This document shows, in pieces, positions 9,101 to 11,905 of a DNA stretch of 11,905 bases (the first letter of the stretch is position 1; every line of letters begins with the position of its first letter). Origin of the DNA: Phoronis ovalis. Lineage: Eukaryota; Phoronida; Phoronidae. A program made the translations under genes and the position numbers. The stretch spans positions 12,630 through 24,534 of the forward strand of contig JAOXYB010065722.1 in assembly GCA_028565635.1 (NCBI GenBank). Direction: 5' to 3'. The notes under the pieces were generated by a model. The model was not told the origin of the DNA, did no database searches, and saw only the letters and a list, made by a program, of their open reading frames with translations.

Positions 9101-9821
9101 TATAATTTTTTAAAACTAAATATACATAGTAGGACCAGTCTTGAATGAATGTTTATTGGGTACGTGACAGAATGCATTTTGAAATTTCGTTAAAAACATT
9201 ACACTCAAAATACCTTAGGCACCACTTGGTTACAAATTTTACACGAGCTGCAAATATTGTTTAGTAACATCTAAATATTTTGAGTTTTTCACTAACTAAC
9301 AGAAAAAGCATAAAACACAGGAGCAAAATACAGCATCGGCATAAACTAAAATTTGGATTTTAATCAGATTTTATGCTATTTTTTCATCTGGTTCTGTTTA
9401 TTACATTTTTTTTTGCTCCCATTCTTTCTGTATTACTTGCTTGCTCTTTGACATTTATTTTGCTCTTTCATTTATATACTACATGTTTATTAGCCTTTCT
9501 AAATGGATTTATCAAGAGTTTTTTTTTGAAAAAAAAGGGAATATAAGGAGTGATCTGACTTTGGATTTTAACCAGAATGAATCTAAATCAATAGCATTAT
9601 AAACAATTTTACTTCTCCTCTGACCTAATTAAAAATATTATTAGTACCTGTAGTGCACTTGTAGCATCACCTAATAATAGCTGAATCGATCCAATATTGA
9701 ATAAATGTTTTGCAGATGGAGCTTGTAACTGTTTTAATGCTTCTAATGCTTTATGCAAATCATCATCATCAAAAGCAATCTGCGCTTGATCCCATAATGA
9801 TAAAGTAGTTCTTACAGACAT
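6024..9821 (-). CDS. NCF2: p67phox/NOXA1-like NADPH oxidase activator, eight coding exons, lacking SH3 domains
   Basis: Spliced gene model of about 455 residues. Coding exons are 9648-9821, 8709-8791, 8370-8478, 8039-8173, 7429-7593, 7084-7137, 6436-6965 and 6024-6141. All seven introns are GT-AG and the phases fit (introns 2 and 7 are phase 2, the rest phase 0). An in-frame TAA 18 bases upstream of the ATG fixes the start. Domains in order: TPR repeats about 3-155, oxidase activation segment about 188-218, proline-rich linker about 223-372, PB1 about 374-455. Seen: Arg102, Asn104, Asp108 and Gly78 match human p67phox at the same numbers, and the activation core [10 protein letters not shown] is nearly identical. 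Family knowledge: the TPR region binds Rac-GTP and the activation segment triggers electron flow in NOX2/NOX1 in the cytosol-to-membrane complex. Human p67phox is 526 residues with two SH3 domains; this protein has none that I can find. It could equally be called NOXA1-like. A weak GATAAA at 5652-5657 and an AATAAA at 4988-4993 (minus strand) are the nearest poly(A) signals I saw. Confidence 0.93.
6436..6965 (-). CDS. NCF2: Coding exon 7 of the p67phox-like gene (residues 241-417, proline-rich linker and first half of PB1)
   Basis: The largest exon (530 bases), entered after TTTATTTAAG and left at donor ATG|GTAAGT in phase 2. Residues 241-372 are rich in Pro, Arg and Lys, with [34 protein letters not shown] and [13 protein letters not shown], all resembling SH3 ligands. 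From 374 the sequence [20 protein letters not shown] followed by [16 protein letters not shown] has the beta-beta-alpha pattern of a PB1 domain and aligns with the start of the human p67phox PB1. No ALYDY or WW-G SH3 signature is present anywhere in the exon. Confidence 0.88.
7084..7137 (-). CDS. NCF2: Coding exon 6 of the p67phox-like gene (54-base linker exon, residues 223-240)
   Basis: Small exon encoding [18 protein letters not shown], called because it is open, phase 0 at both ends, and bounded by acceptor TCTACAG and donor CAG|GTGTCT between two exons that require phase 0. It has no recognisable human counterpart; the human protein has a proline-rich linker and then an SH3 domain after this point. 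It may be an alternative cassette. It is the least certain exon of the model. Confidence 0.65.
7429..7593 (-). CDS. NCF2: Coding exon 5 of the p67phox-like gene (residues 168-222, oxidase activation segment)
   Basis: Fifty-five codons, phase 0 at both ends, after an acceptor with a long pyrimidine run (TTTTTTTTCTTACAG). Contains FFRPP, then [20 protein letters not shown], then TFSGF. Human has [25 protein letters not shown] and SFSGF. The Val corresponding to human Val204, which is needed for oxidase activation, is Val205 here. Because both flanking phases are 0, skipping this exon would keep the frame and remove the activation segment. Confidence 0.94.
7594..8038 (-). other. Intron 4 of the p67phox-like gene
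   Basis: A 445-base AT-rich intron between the TPR4 exon and the activation-segment exon. It holds a 19-base palindrome at 7868-7886 and nothing that looks coding. Confidence 0.85.
7868..7886. repeat. 19-bp palindrome with one central base, in intron 4
   Basis: GATTCAGTA and TACTGAATC form two perfect 9-base arms around a single A at 7877. It could be a hairpin in RNA or a dimeric protein site in DNA; no factor is recognised. Confidence 0.9.
8039..8173 (-). CDS. NCF2: Coding exon 4 of the p67phox-like gene (residues 123-167, TPR4)
   Basis: Reads [20 protein letters not shown] and continues through [18 protein letters not shown], matching human [20 protein letters not shown] and the SEPRH helix that follows. 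It has 45 codons, phase 0 at both ends. It is flanked by a strong acceptor (CTTTCAG) and a consensus donor (CAG|GTAAGT). The [10 protein letters not shown] stretch corresponds to the capping helix after TPR4 that leads into the activation segment. Confidence 0.93.
8370..8478 (-). CDS. NCF2: Coding exon 3 of the p67phox-like gene (residues 86-122, Rac-binding hairpin)
   Basis: Contains [20 protein letters not shown], against human [20 protein letters not shown]. In human this is the beta-hairpin insertion between TPR3 and TPR4 whose Arg102, Asn104 and Asp108 contact Rac. All three residues are present at identical numbers. The acceptor is TTGTAG and the donor is GAG|GTGTGT. The first base completes the Arg86 codon from exon 2. 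This is the most strongly conserved exon and the best single proof of family identity. Confidence 0.95.
8709..8791 (-). CDS. NCF2: Coding exon 2 of the p67phox-like gene (residues 59-86, TPR2-TPR3)
   Basis: An 83-base exon reading [20 protein letters not shown] and on to KLN plus two bases of an Arg codon. It aligns without gaps to the human SINRDKHLAVAYFQRG segment. Gly78, whose change causes chronic granulomatous disease in people, is kept. It is flanked by an acceptor after a CT-rich tract (TTCTTCTTTTGAAG) and donor CAG|GTAATT. It is too short to stand out as an open frame and was found by homology. Confidence 0.92.
8792..9647 (-). other. Intron 1 of the p67phox-like gene
   Basis: An 856-base AT-rich intron, the longest in the gene. 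It holds a short perfect tandem duplication at 9028-9069 and T-rich or A-rich runs near 9400-9540. I see no coding exon in it; the open frames there have no family resemblance. Confidence 0.85.
9028..9077. repeat. 21-bp perfect tandem duplication in intron 1
   Basis: A 21-base unit beginning AGTGCAAATCTCACAAGTGT occurs twice in a row without mismatch (9028-9048 and 9049-9069), followed by a further 8 bases, of which the first 7 match a third copy. It lies inside the first intron and probably arose by recent slippage. Confidence 0.95.
9648..9821 (-). CDS. NCF2: Coding exon 1 of the p67phox-like gene (residues 1-58, TPR1 and part of TPR2)
   Basis: Begins [20 protein letters not shown] and contains FNIG at 41-44, matching the human N terminus (S-LW at 8-10, A25-L26, FNIG at 41-44) without gaps. 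The Rac-contact Ser37 of human is Ala37 here, with Ser at 36. The exon ends CAG and is followed by donor GTACTA, leaving phase 0. The acidic run of four Asp at 18-21 is where human has DKKD. The exon also carries 27 bases of 5' UTR (9822-9848) after a good acceptor. Confidence 0.93.
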
Positions 9822-9848
9822 GTTGCACCTTGTGTATTAAAATGTGAT
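9822..9848 (-). promoter_or_regulatory. 5' UTR segment and 3' end of a likely 5' UTR intron
   Basis: Just upstream of the ATG on the minus strand is a strong splice acceptor, CACTTTTCTTGACAG (AG at 9849-9850), followed by 27 bases ending GGTGCAAC before the ATG. An in-frame TAA in this segment confirms the chosen start. A possible partner donor is AAAAG|GTATGTAA, with the intron starting at 10202. A second acceptor-like site, TATTTTTTCAG, ends at 9955. The site next to the ATG is clear; the identity of the first exon is a guess. Confidence 0.5.
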
Positions 9849-10830
9849 CTGTCAAGAAAAGTGTTTGAATATGCAATGCATATAATGGTTTAATCATAGG
9901 TCACATGAAGTATTTCTCTGTATTTGAGTTCCATGCAGTCTGTTAGCATGTAATCTGAAAAAATATTTACAAGCTGTTAATATTTCATTTTTTCTAAATT
10001 AAGGATGACCATTAACTAATTTGGATATTAATTGGTGAAAAAAATTCGCAATACAAACACAAACAAAAGTTTGACATCGAATACAAGGTTTTCTTTTCAC
10101 ATGTTAAATGGTCTCAACTTCAATGTGCAAAAATCGGAGATCCACAAAATATTAATCTTTTGGGCAACATAAAGCACTGCACACAAACAAACGATTACAT
10201 ACCTTTTTATAGTTTGATTCATTAAATCATCAGATTAATTGTAACATTTCACATTTCTGTCTCCTTCTTAAATAATGTGTCAGTCTTCAATCCATAAGAA
10301 CTTCAATGATGTAAAAATGGCAAATTTTGCATTAGGAAATTTAACTCTCAATGCTATTTAAACAGAAATAACTGGATGGAATCACAACGTTGTCATTTAT
10401 TTACTAACTAAAATGTTTCACAATGTTTCATGCTGTTATTTTTTTGAAATTTAAAATATCCTCGCAGTTCCATTTGATTCTGAAATTACAGTGAGACAGA
10501 AATCTCCAGCAAATTTTGCTTTTCATCAGAATAATATTTTGTGATACAAAATCTGACCTTTTATTAGAGAAATAGTCCAAATTAGTTAATCATCATCCTT
10601 AAGTGTGTGACACACTTAATAAAGTGCACTGACCACCCAACTTCGAGTATTGATGAAAGGTACCCAAAAAGAACCAAAAAAGACGAGAGAGCGGCGATTC
10701 TCGGTGGAAGACTATTACTTGATTTATTAAAATAATAATAATATTCTCCAGCCCTTGATAGTTGGTGCATATGATATGAAATTCTTACAAGTTTACATAC
10801 AACTTAATGGCACAGGTCTTACGTTTACTA
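9849..10830. other. 5' flank of the p67phox-like gene (probable promoter and UTR intron)
   Basis: AT-rich DNA upstream of the minus-strand gene. It probably holds the first non-coding exon and promoter. A TATAAAAAG string on the minus strand (10203-10211) overlaps a donor-like GTATGT, so it can be read as a TATA box or an exon end but not both. Open frames here, including one at 10582-10770, show no family resemblance and I do not call them genes. Confidence 0.5.
10599..10619. promoter_or_regulatory. 21-bp near-perfect palindrome upstream of the p67phox-like gene
   Basis: Arms TTAAGTGTGT (10599-10608) and ACACACTTAA (10610-10619) are perfect reverse complements around one G. It lies about 780 bases upstream of the ATG. 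The outer TTAAGTG half-sites resemble NK2-type homeodomain sites (CAAGTG / TNAAGTG), and the inner GTGTGA resembles a T-box half-site. The palindrome is certain; a regulatory role is inferred. Confidence 0.4.
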
Positions 10831-11224
10831 GGCAGAGTTCTATCTTCTTTCTTGAGTAGTGTATCTTACCTTACTGTATTCTCCACTGTTGAGGCAGAGT
10901 TCTATCTTCTTTCTTGAGTAGTGTACCTTACATTACTGTATTCTTGAGTAGTGTACCTTACCTTACTGTATTCTTGAGTAGTGTACCTTACCTTACTGTA
11001 TTCTTGAGTAGTGTATCTTACGTTACTGTATTCTTGAGTAGTGTACCTTACCTTACTGTATTCTTGAGTAGTGTATCTTACCTTACTGTATTCTTGAGTA
11101 GTGTACCTTACCTTACTGTATTCTTGAGTAGTGTACCTTACCATACTGTATTCTTGAGTAGTGTATCTTACCTTACTGTATTCTTGAGTAGTGTACCTTA
11201 CCTTACTGTATTCTCCACTGTTGA
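10831..11224. repeat. Nested minisatellite: two 62-bp-type outer units, the second expanded with 30-bp inner units
   Basis: The first outer unit (10831-10892) starts GGCAGAGTTCTATCTTC and ends TCCACTGTTGA. The second (10893-11224) has the same ends but holds ten inner blocks instead of one. The inner period is exactly 30 bp, for example TTCTTGAGTAGTGTACCTTA followed by CCTTACTGTA, with block starts at 10921, 10951 and so on to 11191. The 332-base length equals 62 plus nine times 30. Copies differ at only a few sites (C/T at the sixth base, and A, C or G in the middle). Since 30 is divisible by 3, both strands stay open (SSVPYLTVFL on plus, KVRYTTQEYS on minus). I regard those frames as by-products, not genes. 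Confidence 0.97.
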
Positions 11225-11635
11225 TTTTCTGAACTTCTTCTTGATATTTTGCTAAAACAATGGTATGATCTGTGAGGGTTCCAGATAATTTAGTCCATAT
11301 AACAAACCCTGCTTTTCAAATATTTGTCTATTTTTTTGTAATGTGGCTTTTAAATAAATATGTTAATATCTTCAGCTCTCACAACTATATCCGTCAAACT
11401 ATTCAAAGTATCAACTGCTCTCTGCACAATATTTCCTACTATCTATCCTTGCATTAGGTTTATACTAAATTGCTACATTTTTAGACTTTCTAGTGGACAT
11501 ATATTCACAGATTTAGTATGTTATTATCAAGTGAAAAATTCATAAATATTTCTTGTGGCACAACATTTGTTGAATGATAACAAATTTTAACAAAAAAACA
11601 TGAAGGGACAGTAATATATAATTAGCTTCTAGTGG
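11225..11635. other. AT-rich DNA with no recognised feature
   Basis: Between the minisatellite and the right-hand repeat element there is only AT-rich sequence. Two overlapping plus-strand open frames of about 61 codons (11272-11457, 11360-11545) have biased low-complexity composition and no recognisable domain. Confidence 0.6.
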
Positions 11636-11640
11636 GCATA

Positions 11641-11905
11641 TCCCGGGGGGTACATGACAAAAAAGTTGGTAAGGATGTACGGACCAGGGTAAACTGAAAC
11701 CCTGACCCTGTGGCAAATAAAGGTCACCAAAAATATACCCTGTCGTAAATGAAAAAACATGAAAAATGTAACCTGTTGTAAATAACTCTTCCGAAATAGA
11801 TACCCTGTGTAAAATTCACTTGTAAATTATCCCGGGGGGGTGGTCAATATAAAAGTGGGTACGCATGTTCCAACAAAATTTCGCGTGAAAGGGTATGTTT
11901 TTCGA
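11641..11905. repeat. Probable dispersed repeat element with CCCGGGGGG direct repeats and ACCCTGT periodicity, cut by the window end
   Basis: CCCGGGGGGT starts at 11643 and CCCGGGGGGG at 11831. The bases after each are similar (AAAAGTTGGTAAGGATGT against AAAAGTGGGTACGCATGT), so these are diverged direct repeats about 188 bp apart. Between them ACCCTGT or ACCTGT recurs at 11705, 11737, 11771 and 11802, usually followed by GTAAAT-like bases. The end, GCGTGAAAGGGTATGTTTTT, has the style of short interspersed repeats common in marine invertebrate genomes. The family is not identified. Confidence 0.6.

Noticed and set aside
10582-10770. Minus-strand open frame of 62 codons.
   Set aside because: No domain or recognisable similarity, and it lies in the promoter-side flank and contains the palindrome.

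Overview
The window looks like nuclear DNA from a metazoan, most likely a marine invertebrate. The evidence is an AT-rich background, a gene split by short GT-AG introns, long non-coding flanks, a minisatellite, and a recognisable animal oxidase subunit. I cannot name the phylum from sequence alone.

The one gene I can establish is on the minus strand, between 9821 (ATG) and 6024 (stop). I assembled it by reading eight coding exons joined at GT-AG sites with consistent phase. The predicted protein is about 455 residues and belongs to the p67phox / NOXA1 family (NCF2 in human), the Rac-binding activator of NADPH oxidases. It has a four-TPR Rac-binding region, the conserved oxidase activation segment, a long proline-rich linker and a C-terminal PB1 domain. 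It has neither the central nor the C-terminal SH3 domain of human p67phox, which is the most interesting point in the window. The Rac-contact hairpin residues Arg102, Asn104 and Asp108 fall at exactly the same residue numbers as in the human protein.

Layout: 1-1125 has a few slightly GC-richer islands that could be plus-strand exons of an unrecognised gene. The best is a possible terminal exon at 1029-1119. From 1126 to 6023 I see AT-rich DNA with no convincing gene, including a diverged duplication near 2781-2988; its right part lies downstream of the p67phox-like gene and should hold its 3' UTR. From 6024 to 9848 lies the gene. From 9849 to 10830 lies its 5' flank, with a likely 5' UTR intron and a 21-bp near-perfect palindrome. 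From 10831 to 11224 is a nested minisatellite with a 30-bp inner unit. From 11225 to 11630 is plain AT-rich DNA, and from about 11640 to the end is a repeat-like element with ACCCTGT motifs every 31-34 bp between two CCCGGGGGG direct repeats.

The p67phox-like protein would act with a NOX-family enzyme, a Rac GTPase and probably an SH3-bearing organizer to make superoxide. None of those partners is encoded in this window.
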